Both the position numbers and the translations under genes were made by a program. This document shows positions 53,866-62,535 of a stretch of DNA of 64,000 bases, in pieces (within the stretch, counting starts at the first letter, position 1; each line of letters begins with the position of its first letter). This stretch comes from RGIG4079 sp045646905 (lineage in GTDB: Bacteria; Bacteroidota; Bacteroidia; Bacteroidales; Muribaculaceae): NCBI GenBank assembly GCA_045646905.1, contig JAZRLP010000030.1, forward strand, positions 1 through 64,000. The letters are read 5' to 3'. Under the pieces are notes generated by a model. The model searched no databases and had not been told where the DNA came from. It saw nothing but the letters and a program-made list of their open reading frames with translations.

Positions 53866-54055
53866 TTTTAATCGAGAACCTGAGAAATTTTCGAAAAAAA
53901 TAAAGACGAAGAGAATCATAGCGGTTTATGCTATATGCGTGAACTGCTTTTCACTTTTGTTTTTAGGGTATTCTCAGGACCTTCGATTAAAACGTGGCAT
54001 TGCAGTTCACGTTTTTATTTTATAACGAACCGTCTTTAGAGTACTGCCTAAAGAC
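53866..54055 (+). ncRNA. Candidate structured leader RNA with pseudoknot (copy 2)
   Basis: A (53866-53886) pairs with A' (53971-53992): a 10-bp outer helix and an 8-bp inner helix separated by a GAA/ACCT internal loop. B (53938-53947) pairs with B' (54002-54011) over 10 bp plus one G-U pair. The order A-B-A'-B' is a pseudoknot topology. An ATAGC/GCTAT hairpin (53918-53934) precedes B, and TTTTTATTTT follows B'. A further 8-bp hairpin, GTCTTTAG/CTAAAGAC (54032-54055), lies before the ATG. The layout and internal-loop bases match the leader at 24292-24468. Confidence 0.6.
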
Positions 54056-54073
54056 TCAAAACGAAAAAAAATT

Positions 54074-55435
54074 ATGAGACTAAGAAAACTTCTTCTTCTA
54101 ATCACAATGCTAATTAGGCTAACAGCTCCAGCCCAAACTGCACAAGAACTCTGTAACAATGGTCATGAATACTATACTGCCAACAATTACACTGAAGCTG
54201 TAAAATGCTTTAAAAAAGCCATAGAGCTGGGGGATACTATAGCTCAATATAATCTTGGGATATGCTATTACAATGGCAATGGGGTTACGAAAAACTATAC
54301 AGAAGCAGTGAAATGGTTTCAAAAAGCCGCAGAACAGGGGTATGCTCCAGCTCAATACCATCTTGCAGCATGCTATTATTTTGGACATGGTGTACCAAAA
54401 AGTATCAGCAATGCTGCAAAATGGCTTCGCAAGGCAGCCGAACAAGGTGATGCTAATGCTCAACACAGTCTCGGTGAACTATACGAAAAAGGAGAAGGCG
54501 TCAAAAAGAGCTATGTAGAAGCTATCAAATGGTATAAAAAAAGTGCAGAACAAGGAAATTCCTATGCACAATATTGTCTTGGTGTTCTATACGAAAAAGG
54601 GAAAGGAGTCAAAAAAAACTATAAAAAAGCCTTTGAATGGTATCTCGAAGCTGCTTTCTATGGAAATCACCCTGATGCACTATATAATCTTGGCAACTGC
54701 TACTATAATGGAAATGGTGTAGAAAAAAGTCTTGGTTCAGCTCTATACTGGTATGAACGTGCTGCAGAAGAAGGGCATACTGATGCTCAAATAAAATGTG
54801 GAGATTTATATATTGAGACCGGGAAAAAAGAATCAGACTATAAAAACGCAATAAAATGGTATAGTAAAGCTGCAAACGAAGGCAATGTTAAAGCACAAAC
54901 ATCACTTGCAAAATGTTATTATGAAGGAGCTTTTAGTGGTTTTTTTACAAAATGGGAGTGTGATATTCTTCCCGACTACAAAAAAGCCGTTTCTTGGTTC
55001 AAAAAAGCCGCAGAAAAAGAAGATTCCGAAGCATTATATTATTTAGGGGAATGTTATAAAGAAGCACATGGAGTTAGCAAAGATTTCGAGCAAGCAATAT
55101 CCTTTTATACAAAAGCGGCAGAACATGGACATACAGAAGCACAATTTAGTTTAGGAGAAATCTATTTTCGTGATTTAAATGATTCTTCTAAAGCTATATA
55201 TTGGTACAAAAAGGCAGCAAATAAAAATCATGGTGACGCACAATATATGTTAGGTAGATGCTATGAAGAAGGGATAGGAGTCTCTAAAAACAAGAGCATT
55301 AGCAAACAATGGTATAATAAAGCTCGCAAGAATAACTCTAGTTATTCCTTATGGGGAGAATATGGCGAAAATCATCCTCTCTATGGCATAGGCAAAATTT
55401 TAGAGCTGGAGTTAGACCTGTATTTAGACCGATAA
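54074..55435 (+). CDS. Sel1-repeat protein
   Basis: The 453-residue protein has a signal-like start (LLLLITMLIRLTAPAQ) and then about ten Sel1-like repeats of roughly 36 residues, each a variant of AVKWFQKAAEQGYAPAQYHLAACYYFGHGV. The repeats run through residues 25-430 with one irregular unit around 290-310. Sel1 repeats form right-handed helical solenoids that bind other proteins and are common in secreted and signalling proteins. The gene has a long structured leader like that of the WG-repeat gene at 24220 and ends before a strong terminator. Confidence 0.88.
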   Translation: MRLRKLLLLITMLIRLTAPAQTAQELCNNGHEYYTANNYTEAVKCFKKAIELGDTIAQYNLGICYYNGNGVTKNYTEAVKWFQKAAEQGYAPAQYHLAACYYFGHGVPKSISNAAKWLRKAAEQGDANAQHSLGELYEKGEGVKKSYVEAIKWYKKSAEQGNSYAQYCLGVLYEKGKGVKKNYKKAFEWYLEAAFYGNHPDALYNLGNCYYNGNGVEKSLGSALYWYERAAEEGHTDAQIKCGDLYIETGKKESDYKNAIKWYSKAANEGNVKAQTSLAKCYYEGAFSGFFTKWECDILPDYKKAVSWFKKAAEKEDSEALYYLGECYKEAHGVSKDFEQAISFYTKAAEHGHTEAQFSLGEIYFRDLNDSSKAIYWYKKAANKNHGDAQYMLGRCYEEGIGVSKNKSISKQWYNKARKNNSSYSLWGEYGENHPLYGIGKILELELDLYLDR

Positions 55436-55493
55436 GATATACTTTATTGATTTTTATCGTTGAGTTATATTTTAGTATTTCTACCTATTAATC

Positions 55494-55530
55494 AAAAACC
55501 GCAAGAGTTATAAAGACTCTTGCGGTTTTT
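55494..55530. terminator. Convergent terminator between Sel1 gene and ssb
   Basis: AAAAACCGCAAGAGT and ACTCTTGCGGTTTTT pair perfectly, giving T runs on both strands. Confidence 0.9.
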
Positions 55531-55571
55531 ATTTTATCAGATTCAGGATATATGTGAATTTCCCAATTATA

Positions 55572-55928
55572 TTATCCTTGTGTGGGCTGTGCTTGTTGAG
55601 GGCGAGAGAGGATATCAAATTGATCAACTATGATTTCGGTCACATAGTGTTTGATAGTGTTGCGGTCTTCCCACATGCGTGTGCGAAGTTTTCCCTCAAC
55701 ATAAAGTTTAGTCCCTTTGCGGATATATTTTTCGGCAATCTCGGCCGATTTGTCCCACATTACTAAATTGTGCCATTCGGTACGCTCGGGTACTTGTACT
55801 CCAGATGCAGTTGTATAGGCACGATCGGTTGTTGCCAATGTCAATGATGCAACTGGGCGACTTTCTACATAACGAATTTCGGGATCCTTCCCTACATTTC
55901 CTACTAAAATTACTTTGTTTACTGACAT
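55572..55928 (-). CDS. ssb: Single-stranded DNA-binding protein, short form
   Basis: The 118-residue protein has the OB fold of bacterial SSB: NKVILVGNVGKDPEIRY at the start, RTEWHNLVMWDKSAEIAEKY in the middle and GKLRTRMWEDRN with the tRMW tail of the fold. It binds single-stranded DNA during replication and repair. Most SSBs end in an acidic tip near DDxPF that binds partner proteins; this one ends in PQQAQPTQG without it. It could be a second, specialised SSB. It starts 28 bases after the proC stop. Confidence 0.9.
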   Translation of the reverse strand: MSVNKVILVGNVGKDPEIRYVESRPVASLTLATTDRAYTTASGVQVPERTEWHNLVMWDKSAEIAEKYIRKGTKLYVEGKLRTRMWEDRNTIKHYVTEIIVDQFDILSRPQQAQPTQG

Positions 55929-55956
55929 GTGTTTTTATTATTTATAGTTAATAGTA

Positions 55957-56736
55957 TTATTTACTTGCTTTTAGACCTTCAATAACCGCATTGGTAAATC
56001 CATTGGCCTCCATTGCATTAAGGCCTTTGATAGTGATGCCGCCAGGAGTAGTAACCTTATCAATTTCCACCTCGGGATTATTTCCTGTTGCTTCAAGTAG
56101 CTCAACTGCTCCACGAAGAGTTTGCAATACATATTGCTTTGCATCATTAGGATAAATACCAAGTTCTACCCCACCCTCGGTTGCCGCACGCACATAACGC
56201 ATAGCAAAAGCTATGCCACATGAACAAAGCGAAGTTGCAGCGCCCATCAATCGTTCTTCGATTACGGCTGCTTTTCCAAGAGCATTAAATATTGCTTCTA
56301 CTTGTGCCACTTGGTGGGCTGTTGCATTTGCATTGTGACTCACAAAAGTCATACTTTGATGAATAGAGATAGCTGTATTAGGAATTGCACGGAACACAAC
56401 TGCCTGTTCATTACCAAGCCATGATGTTATTGTTGCAATATCAACTCCAGCAGCGATTGAAAGCACTATTTGTCGTGATAAGTCAAGAGCAGGCAACGCT
56501 CCTTTCAACACTGGCTCAACAAGCCATGGCTTTACTGCGACCAACACCACATCGGCATCGGCAACAATAGTCAGGCTATCAGTTGATACCTCTATTGCGT
56601 CACATTCTGCCTTCAACTCGTCAAGTTTGTCTTGGGCGAGGTCGGCTACCGCAATTTTTATATCCATATTGCTATGAGCAAGACCGCGAGCTATTGCTCC
56701 GCCCATATTTCCTGCTCCAATAATTGCAATCTTCAT
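55957..56736 (-). CDS. proC: Pyrroline-5-carboxylate reductase
   Basis: ProC makes proline from pyrroline-5-carboxylate with NAD(P)H. The 259-residue protein has GAGNMGGAI at 7-15, the nucleotide loop, VLVAVKPW near 70, a conserved RAIPNT-type motif near 115 (FRAIPNTAISI), and the late TTPGGITIKGL. It starts 12 bases after the argD stop. Confidence 0.95.
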   Translation of the reverse strand: MKIAIIGAGNMGGAIARGLAHSNMDIKIAVADLAQDKLDELKAECDAIEVSTDSLTIVADADVVLVAVKPWLVEPVLKGALPALDLSRQIVLSIAAGVDIATITSWLGNEQAVVFRAIPNTAISIHQSMTFVSHNANATAHQVAQVEAIFNALGKAAVIEERLMGAATSLCSCGIAFAMRYVRAATEGGVELGIYPNDAKQYVLQTLRGAVELLEATGNNPEVEIDKVTTPGGITIKGLNAMEANGFTNAVIEGLKASK

Positions 56737-56748
56737 ATTCGTAATAGT

Positions 56749-57882
56749 TTATGCTTGTTTATCAAGCGCGTTTTTTAATCTACCAATAAAGTCTTGAGCT
56801 TGCTCCATTGTCAATACAAGTGGTGGCAATAGGCGTATCATGTGAGTACCGGTTGCTCCGGTAAACACTTTTTCTTCTTTAATGAGTCGTGTGCGAAGTT
56901 CTTTAACTGGATAATCAAATTCCATGCCTATCATCAAGCCACGACCACGCACCTCTTTGATGCCAGGGATTTGCTTCAATTCACCCATTAGGTATTCACC
57001 TACTTTGCGAGCATTTTCAACAAGATTTTCTTGTTCAAAAATTTCGAGTACTGCAATAGCTGCAGCACATGCAAGATGATTACCCCCAAATGTTGTACCA
57101 AGTTGACCATATACTGGCGTAAATTTAGGACTAATCAACACGCCTCCCATAGGGAATCCGTTAGCGATACCTTTTGCCACGGTAATCACATCGGGACGAA
57201 CACCAGTATATTGATGAGCAAAGAATTTACCTGAACGGCCATAGCCCGATTGAATTTCATCGGCAATGAGCACTACATCGTGTTTGTCACACTCTTCGCG
57301 CAATGCTTGCATAAAATCAACATCAGGAATGCGAATACCACCTACGCCTTGAATGCCCTCTATAATAACTGCACTCACATCACCTTTAGCTAACTCGGCT
57401 TTAACAGACTCAATATCGTTGAGTGGAACGAATGTGATATGTCCATTGGCATTAATAGGTGCTACAATTTTGGGGTTATCGGTAGCCTCAACAGCAAGTG
57501 AAGTACGACCATGGAACGCTTTATCAAAAGCTATTACACGCTTTTTGCCGTTATAGAACGACGCAAGTTTCAACGCATTTTCATTAGCTTCGGCTCCCGA
57601 ATTTATCAAGAATAATTGATAGTCATCATAACCCGATATTTTACCAAGTTTATCGGCCAACTTTTGTTGCAAAGAATTTATTACCGAGTTAGAATAGAAC
57701 ACCAATTTTGAAGCTTGCTCATTTAATGCTTTTAAATAATGAGGGTGAGAGTGTCCCACCGATATAACTGCATGACCACCATAAAGGTCGAGATATTTAG
57801 TTCCTTCTGTGTCGTAGGTATAACAGCCTTCTCCTTTTTCTATTTCTATATCAAACAAAGGATATACATCATATAATTTCAT
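56749..57882 (-). CDS. argD: Acetylornithine aminotransferase family enzyme
   Basis: ArgD is a pyridoxal-phosphate aminotransferase of arginine synthesis, acting on N-acetylornithine. The 377-residue protein has NSGAEANENALKLA at 94-107, the ADEIQSGYGRSG region at 207-218 and cofactor lysine K237 in TVAKGIANGFPMGG. In Bacteroidetes the same enzyme may use a succinylated ornithine. Its neighbour proC takes a related substrate, so the pair links arginine and proline metabolism. Confidence 0.9.
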   Translation of the reverse strand: MKLYDVYPLFDIEIEKGEGCYTYDTEGTKYLDLYGGHAVISVGHSHPHYLKALNEQASKLVFYSNSVINSLQQKLADKLGKISGYDDYQLFLINSGAEANENALKLASFYNGKKRVIAFDKAFHGRTSLAVEATDNPKIVAPINANGHITFVPLNDIESVKAELAKGDVSAVIIEGIQGVGGIRIPDVDFMQALREECDKHDVVLIADEIQSGYGRSGKFFAHQYTGVRPDVITVAKGIANGFPMGGVLISPKFTPVYGQLGTTFGGNHLACAAAIAVLEIFEQENLVENARKVGEYLMGELKQIPGIKEVRGRGLMIGMEFDYPVKELRTRLIKEEKVFTGATGTHMIRLLPPLVLTMEQAQDFIGRLKNALDKQA

Positions 57883-57910
57883 AGCGAATAGTTATTTCGT
57901 GAATAATACG

Positions 57911-57918
57911 CAAAATTA
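57911..57918 (-). promoter_or_regulatory. Promoter -7 box of argD-proC-ssb
   Basis: The minus strand reads TAATTTTG, 29 bases before the argD start codon. Confidence 0.45.
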
Positions 57919-57961
57919 CACATATTATTTGAGTAATTAATATAGCTTTAATTTTTTTTTA

Positions 57962-57969
57962 TACCTTTG
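57962..57969 (+). promoter_or_regulatory. Promoter -7 box of the SPFH gene
   Basis: TACCTTTG fits TAnnTTTG and lies 29 bases before the start codon. Confidence 0.5.
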
Positions 57970-57998
57970 CTTAGATTTCTAACTAAATTACAACAATT

Positions 57999-58946
57999 AT
58001 GGCAACAGAAAAGAACGAACTCGCATATAGCGGATTCAAAATGAATGGTTTTGTGGCACTAATCCTCTTTTTGGCATTAATGGCTGCATCTATCTACGCC
58101 CTTGTGATAGGTGGAATAAACGAATGTGGATGGATTATTGGTGGAGGTATTTTGGCCTTAATACTTTGTTTCATTGCCCTCGTAGGGTTATTTACTCTCG
58201 AACCTAACGAGGCAGCTGTAATGATTTTCTTTGGCAAATACAAAGGAACATTCAATCAACACGGATTCTTTTGGGTAAATCCATTTATGTCGCGCAAACG
58301 ATTGACTATGCGTGCGCGCAACCTCGATGCTGAGCCTATTAAAGTAAACGACAAAGAAGGCAACCCCATTCTCATTGGTATGGTTATAGTATGGAAATTG
58401 AAAGACACTTATAAAGCGATGTTTGAAATCGATGCACAAAGCATTGCTGGTGGTGCTACAGGCGCAACTGCCTCAACTCGCATGAATGCCTTTGAAAAAT
58501 ATGTACGCATTCAAGGCGATGCAGCCCTTCGCGAAGTTGCCGGACTTTATGCCTATGATGACAACAAAGACACTACCGATGATGATGATGAATTGACACT
58601 ACGCTCGGGTGGAGCTGAAATAAATGAAATTCTTGTAGAAAAGCTCAATGAGCGTCTTGCATTTGCTGGCATCGAAGTGCAAGAAGCTCGTATCAATTAC
58701 CTCACTTATGCTCCCGAAATTGCAGCCGTGATGCTTCGCCGTCAACAAGCTACCGCTGTAATTGCTGCTCGTGAAAAGATTGTTGAGGGCGCTGTATCAA
58801 TGGTAAAACTTGCTCTTGACAAACTCAAAAATGAAGGTATTGAACTTGATGAAGAAAAACGCGCATCAATGGTGGGCAATCTTCTCGTAGTGCTTTGTGC
58901 CGACGAATCGGCTCAACCTGTAATAAATACCTCAACCGAGAAATAG
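57999..58946 (+). CDS. SPFH (band 7) membrane protein
   Basis: The 315-residue protein has two hydrophobic stretches near residues 12-38 and 43-65, then an SPFH/band 7 domain that includes LEPNEAAVMIFFGKYKG and NPILIGMVIVWKL. The late part holds a coiled-coil helix (AAVMLRRQQATAVIAAREKIVEGA). Such proteins form large ring assemblies in the inner membrane and often accompany membrane proteases. It stands alone here, with its own promoter and terminator. Confidence 0.9.
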   Translation: MATEKNELAYSGFKMNGFVALILFLALMAASIYALVIGGINECGWIIGGGILALILCFIALVGLFTLEPNEAAVMIFFGKYKGTFNQHGFFWVNPFMSRKRLTMRARNLDAEPIKVNDKEGNPILIGMVIVWKLKDTYKAMFEIDAQSIAGGATGATASTRMNAFEKYVRIQGDAALREVAGLYAYDDNKDTTDDDDELTLRSGGAEINEILVEKLNERLAFAGIEVQEARINYLTYAPEIAAVMLRRQQATAVIAAREKIVEGAVSMVKLALDKLKNEGIELDEEKRASMVGNLLVVLCADESAQPVINTSTEK

Positions 58947-58977
58947 TCTAAACGACTTATCCGAAATACATAAACAA

Positions 58978-59005
58978 CGAAGAGTGCCTTAATAGGCACT
59001 CTTCG
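58978..59005. terminator. Convergent terminator between SPFH and DUF2490 genes
   Basis: CGAAGAGTGCC and GGCACTCTTCG pair perfectly around TTAATA. No long T run is present. Confidence 0.65.
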
Positions 59006-59047
59006 CATTTATACTATACACACTATTACATTAATTTGATTTAAAAT

Positions 59048-59953
59048 TTAAAATTTAAACTTATAACCTACTCCAAGAATGTGTGTGCTTTCTCCTTCAT
59101 CATCACCAGAGAAGTCTTGATGTCGATAGTACAATCCTATTGAATGTTTTTTATTGATTTTATAATCGCCACCAATAGTATATCTCATCTTCTTGATTTT
59201 AAATCCATCAAAATCGTTATACATTTCAACCGATGCATATGGCTCGAATGGCACACCCTTTATATCATATGCAACTTGAAGACGCGAACGAAGCACATGA
59301 GAATGTTTTGCTCGTTTTGAATCATTTTTTTCTTCACCTTCTTCACTTATTTTCCACAAATATCCATCATGTTCCACAAGTTCCATTGCCTCTTGAGCCC
59401 AACCCCAATCGTCAATGTTATATCTTAACACATCATATTCAACCTTAGAGAATGCCACTTCGGGTTGATAGGTATATTGCCATCGTTCGCGGAGTGACAA
59501 TTTAAAACGCCCCAACTTTACGCTACCGGTAAGCGACACATTAAAACGATGTCGACTACGCCAAAAGGCATCATTTTTATCTAATTCATATTTTGACCAC
59601 TGATAGTCGTCATCGTCATACTCATCACTTTTCCATTGCAACGAACTCTCTGCCCTATTGAAATCTCTCAAAAAGATATACCCAACATCGGCCTTCAACC
59701 ATGAAGTCAATTTATAATCGGTAGAAATTCCTAATGAATAACGAGCCACTTCATTAAAGGCATCGGCCGTACGAAATTCTCCTTCTAATTCGACTCCCCA
59801 CTTTTTATTTATTTTCTTTTCAACACCAACCGATGTCCACACACCAAAGTCACTTATCTCGTCATCGAGATCAAACGGGTTGCCTTGAGCCATTGTAGGC
59901 ATAGACAATGCGATGCCAAACGCACTCGCTATTAAGAATCTTTTTGTGCCCAT
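59048..59953 (-). CDS. DUF2490 outer-membrane barrel protein
   Basis: The 301-residue protein has a signal peptide ending near PTMAQG. Alternating strands with many Trp and Tyr, and a C-terminal strand ending in Phe (GVGYKFKF), fit a DUF2490 beta barrel of the outer membrane. The start overlaps the DUF4956 stop by 22 bases. It is the last gene of a VTC-DUF4956-DUF2490 operon; a role in exporting polyphosphate or its partner has been suggested for such clusters, but here it is inferred from order only. Confidence 0.8.
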   Translation of the reverse strand: MGTKRFLIASAFGIALSMPTMAQGNPFDLDDEISDFGVWTSVGVEKKINKKWGVELEGEFRTADAFNEVARYSLGISTDYKLTSWLKADVGYIFLRDFNRAESSLQWKSDEYDDDDYQWSKYELDKNDAFWRSRHRFNVSLTGSVKLGRFKLSLRERWQYTYQPEVAFSKVEYDVLRYNIDDWGWAQEAMELVEHDGYLWKISEEGEEKNDSKRAKHSHVLRSRLQVAYDIKGVPFEPYASVEMYNDFDGFKIKKMRYTIGGDYKINKKHSIGLYYRHQDFSGDDEGESTHILGVGYKFKF

Positions 59954-60657
59954 TGTTCTTTATTTAATTTTATAATATTATCAACATCGTTTACATCTTC
60001 ATTCAATGGCTTATAGTAAACTTTCAACACCGCCATATCGCGTAAAAAATCCACCGCCCCTACATCAACTTTTACTATATTCAACCCGAGTCGAGTTGTT
60101 AAGTCGGCCACCATCTCATCATATTTTTCGGGTACAATGAGATTGATTTTATCATATTGAACAAGTTTGCACGAAGTGTGCTTTATCCATTTATTTCCCT
60201 CGCAAAGCCATATTACAAGCATAAAAATAATGTTGGTCGCAATAAGTTCTAAATAACTAACAGGACCTGCAAGCGCATTTATAACCGATATCGCAATAAT
60301 CACAAATAGATAAGTCATTTCACGCACTGGCATCGACTCGGTTCGATAGCGAATAATACCAAAAATCGCGAACAATCCAAGGGCAAAACCAATCTTAATT
60401 TTCACACTACCGAGCAGGTATATCAAGAAGAATATACTCAAACTAATGAGCATAAATGTGAAATAATAGTCGCGTCGTTGGCTCTTTTTATGATATAAAA
60501 AGTGAATAATAAACCACACAATCGCTGTATTAAATAAACAACGAATGATTAAAAACCAAAAATCGGTCATATTCACAAGAGGTGTTCCCATAAAAATCAC
60601 ACTTTCCACTGCCGATTGCATTGATTCTCCAGTCATTACTTGTTCTAACTCTTCCAT
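59932..60657 (-). CDS. DUF4956 membrane protein
   Basis: The 241-residue protein has about five hydrophobic segments between residues 28 and 155, with GLFAIFGIIRYRTESMPVREMTYLFV in pieces, a marker of DUF4956. The C-terminal 80 residues are soluble and alpha/beta. The family accompanies VTC domains in many bacteria and may bring polymer through the membrane. Its neighbours on both sides overlap or lie close. Confidence 0.85.
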   Translation of the reverse strand: MEELEQVMTGESMQSAVESVIFMGTPLVNMTDFWFLIIRCLFNTAIVWFIIHFLYHKKSQRRDYYFTFMLISLSIFFLIYLLGSVKIKIGFALGLFAIFGIIRYRTESMPVREMTYLFVIIAISVINALAGPVSYLELIATNIIFMLVIWLCEGNKWIKHTSCKLVQYDKINLIVPEKYDEMVADLTTRLGLNIVKVDVGAVDFLRDMAVLKVYYKPLNEDVNDVDNIIKLNKEQWAQKDS

Positions 60658-60682
60658 ATCGTTTCGTTATGTTTATATGTTA

Positions 60683-61426
60683 TTATATTATTTTCATCTT
60701 CTCAAGAAGCATCAATCGCTCCTTAAATCGGTTTCTCTTCAACGCCTCATTGGTCAACGCCATACCCATACAATATTTACTAAAGCCTTGTGGCTGAATG
60801 CGCAAATCAAGCATAATGTCTCTAATGGGAGAATATACATTGCCATCTCGTTTCAGCTCTATTATCACCAGGTCATTAAGCGTCAACTCATTTCCTGTTA
60901 CAAGGTTTTTCAATTGCAACCCAGTGTCAATAGTCAATCGCTCGGTCTTTTGCTTATTAACAAGAGTGATGCGATTAAACTTATTCTCAATTTGGGGAAT
61001 TAATATCGCGGGATTATAGTTGAGATGAAGGCTTAAAAAATCATTATATGATTCTTGCGCTACATCCTTGTTTTCAAGTGAAATGCGTTTCTTCTTTGTT
61101 CGCCCATGATTGTTTTTATTTTTCACCTCAATAAAGGTCAACCCACTATTCTCATAGCTGCGCACTCGCACTTTTTGGCGAGTCTTTTTCCCATTTTGAT
61201 GCGACACATACATGGCACAATTGGGTGTATCGAGATAGCGAGTAAAATATGGCATATTTCTACTACCATCAACCTCTTGTGCCCAATATTGCTCTTGCGC
61301 TCTCACCAATAACTCCTCCAATCGTGCCGTTGTAGTAATAAACTTTGTGTCGGTACGATTCATCAGTTTTATTACGCTCATTTCATCCAATGAGATGGGG
61401 TCAAATCTATTGAGCAAGTGATTCAT
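60683..61426 (-). CDS. VTC-domain protein (polyphosphate polymerase-like)
   Basis: The 247-residue protein has the tunnel-lining basic residues of VTC domains: RTDTKFI near residue 28, KTRQKVRVRSY near 82-92, FIEVKNKNNHGRTKKKRI near 97-114 and YSPIRDIMLD later. Such enzymes make polyphosphate from ATP. Bacterial VTC proteins often come with CotH and DUF4956; the window does contain a CotH protein, but 30 kb away. It heads the operon. Confidence 0.85.
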   Translation of the reverse strand: MNHLLNRFDPISLDEMSVIKLMNRTDTKFITTTARLEELLVRAQEQYWAQEVDGSRNMPYFTRYLDTPNCAMYVSHQNGKKTRQKVRVRSYENSGLTFIEVKNKNNHGRTKKKRISLENKDVAQESYNDFLSLHLNYNPAILIPQIENKFNRITLVNKQKTERLTIDTGLQLKNLVTGNELTLNDLVIIELKRDGNVYSPIRDIMLDLRIQPQGFSKYCMGMALTNEALKRNRFKERLMLLEKMKII

Positions 61427-61625
61427 GGTTGTCTTTATCCTGTCGTTATTTTCACAAAACTAAACAATTTGATTAATTCACACAATACAACTATTTTGTG
61501 TTTCTACCAACTGCAATATTTACTATACAAACCAGGATAAATTAGCACTTTTAACAAATAATTACCCTACTATTACTCATTCCATAGCAATCAATATTGC
61601 TCACTCTTGAGTAGTCAATCTCCAT

Positions 61626-61698
61626 AGTTATCAACAATTATTGTCAGTTATCAACAATTATGTCAATTTGCTTTTATTAATTATGTACTTGTGGAAAA
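61626..61698 (+). other. DnaA-box-like direct repeats upstream of parA
   Basis: The 315-base gap before parA holds two direct repeats of AGTTATCAACAATTAT (61626-61641 and 61646-61661), each containing TTATCAACA, one base from the DnaA box TTATCCACA. A third site in the other direction, TGTGGAAAA, lies at 61690-61698. They could be binding sites for DnaA or an operator for ParA/ParB. No perfect parS palindrome was noticed. The rest of the gap (61427-61625) shows no clear feature. Confidence 0.4.
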
Positions 61699-61705
61699 TT
61701 TATAA

Positions 61706-61713
61706 TTACTTTG
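61706..61713 (+). promoter_or_regulatory. Promoter -7 box of parA-parB
   Basis: TTACTTTG is one base from TAnnTTTG and lies 29 bases before the parA start codon. It follows the TGTGGAAAA site by 7 bases, so a bound protein could block it. Confidence 0.4.
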
Positions 61714-61741
61714 CATTGCGAAACTATATCTATTTACATAT

Positions 61742-62515
61742 ATGAGTAAAATTATTGCAATAGCAAATCAAAAAGGTGGTGTAGGTAAAACCACTACTAC
61801 AATAAATCTATCGGCGTCACTTGCCAACGAAGGCAAAAAGGTGCTTATCATTGATGCCGACCCCCAAGCCAATGCAACTTCAGGCTACGGCATTGATCCT
61901 AAATCAATGTCATCTTCTATTTACGAATGTCTTGTTGACGACTACCCCATTAGTGGCTCTCAAGTTGAAACCTGCGTAAAAGGTCTTGACCTCGTGGGAT
62001 CGCGTATTGACTTGGCAGGTGCCGAACTTGAATTAGTAAACAAAAATAATCGAGAGAAAGTCCTTGCCAATTTATTGGAATCGGTAAAAGACCAATATGA
62101 TTACATCATTATTGACTGTTCTCCATCGCTTGGACTTATCACTGTCAACGCCTTGACAGCAGCCGACTCGGTGATAATCCCTGTTCAAGCCGAATATTTT
62201 GCACTTGAAGGCATCAGCAAGTTGCTCAACACAATTCGCATCATTAAGTCAAAACTCAATCCCTCTCTTGAAATTGAAGGATTCTTATTGACTATGTACG
62301 ATGCTCGTTTGCGCCTTGCTAATCAAATATATGAAGAATTAAAAGGTCACTTTGGCGACATGGTATTCAACACTGTTATTCCTCGTAATATACGCTTGAG
62401 CGAAGCACCAAGCCACGGATTACCTGCGATTCTTTATGATCCCTCAAGCCGTGGAGCTACAAGCCACATTATGCTTGCTAAAGAAATTATTTCTAAACAC
62501 AAACGTCAGTCTTAA
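61742..62515 (+). CDS. parA: Chromosome partition ATPase ParA
   Basis: ParA/Soj is a deviant-Walker ATPase that moves ParB-bound origins and influences replication start. The 257-residue protein has KGGVGKT at 11-17, DADPQANAT near 40 and IIDCSPSLGLITVNAL near 124-139. It lacks an N-terminal HTH domain, as chromosomal ParA proteins do. parB starts 20 bases downstream. Confidence 0.96.
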   Translation: MSKIIAIANQKGGVGKTTTTINLSASLANEGKKVLIIDADPQANATSGYGIDPKSMSSSIYECLVDDYPISGSQVETCVKGLDLVGSRIDLAGAELELVNKNNREKVLANLLESVKDQYDYIIIDCSPSLGLITVNALTAADSVIIPVQAEYFALEGISKLLNTIRIIKSKLNPSLEIEGFLLTMYDARLRLANQIYEELKGHFGDMVFNTVIPRNIRLSEAPSHGLPAILYDPSSRGATSHIMLAKEIISKHKRQS

Positions 62516-62535
62516 ACTTTTAAAACTAATACATT

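Noticed and set aside
53866..54011. 6S RNA, tmRNA or RNase P RNA as the identity of the leader
   Set aside because: 6S RNA is one long hairpin with a central bubble, not crossing helices; none of the conserved tmRNA or RNase P segments is present; and two copies precede protein genes at similar distance.
53938..54020. B-B' as a plain terminator of a separate small RNA
   Set aside because: Not excluded: the T-rich run fits. But the loop would be 54 bases long, which is poor for a terminator, and A-A' crosses it, so a regulatory fold is preferred.
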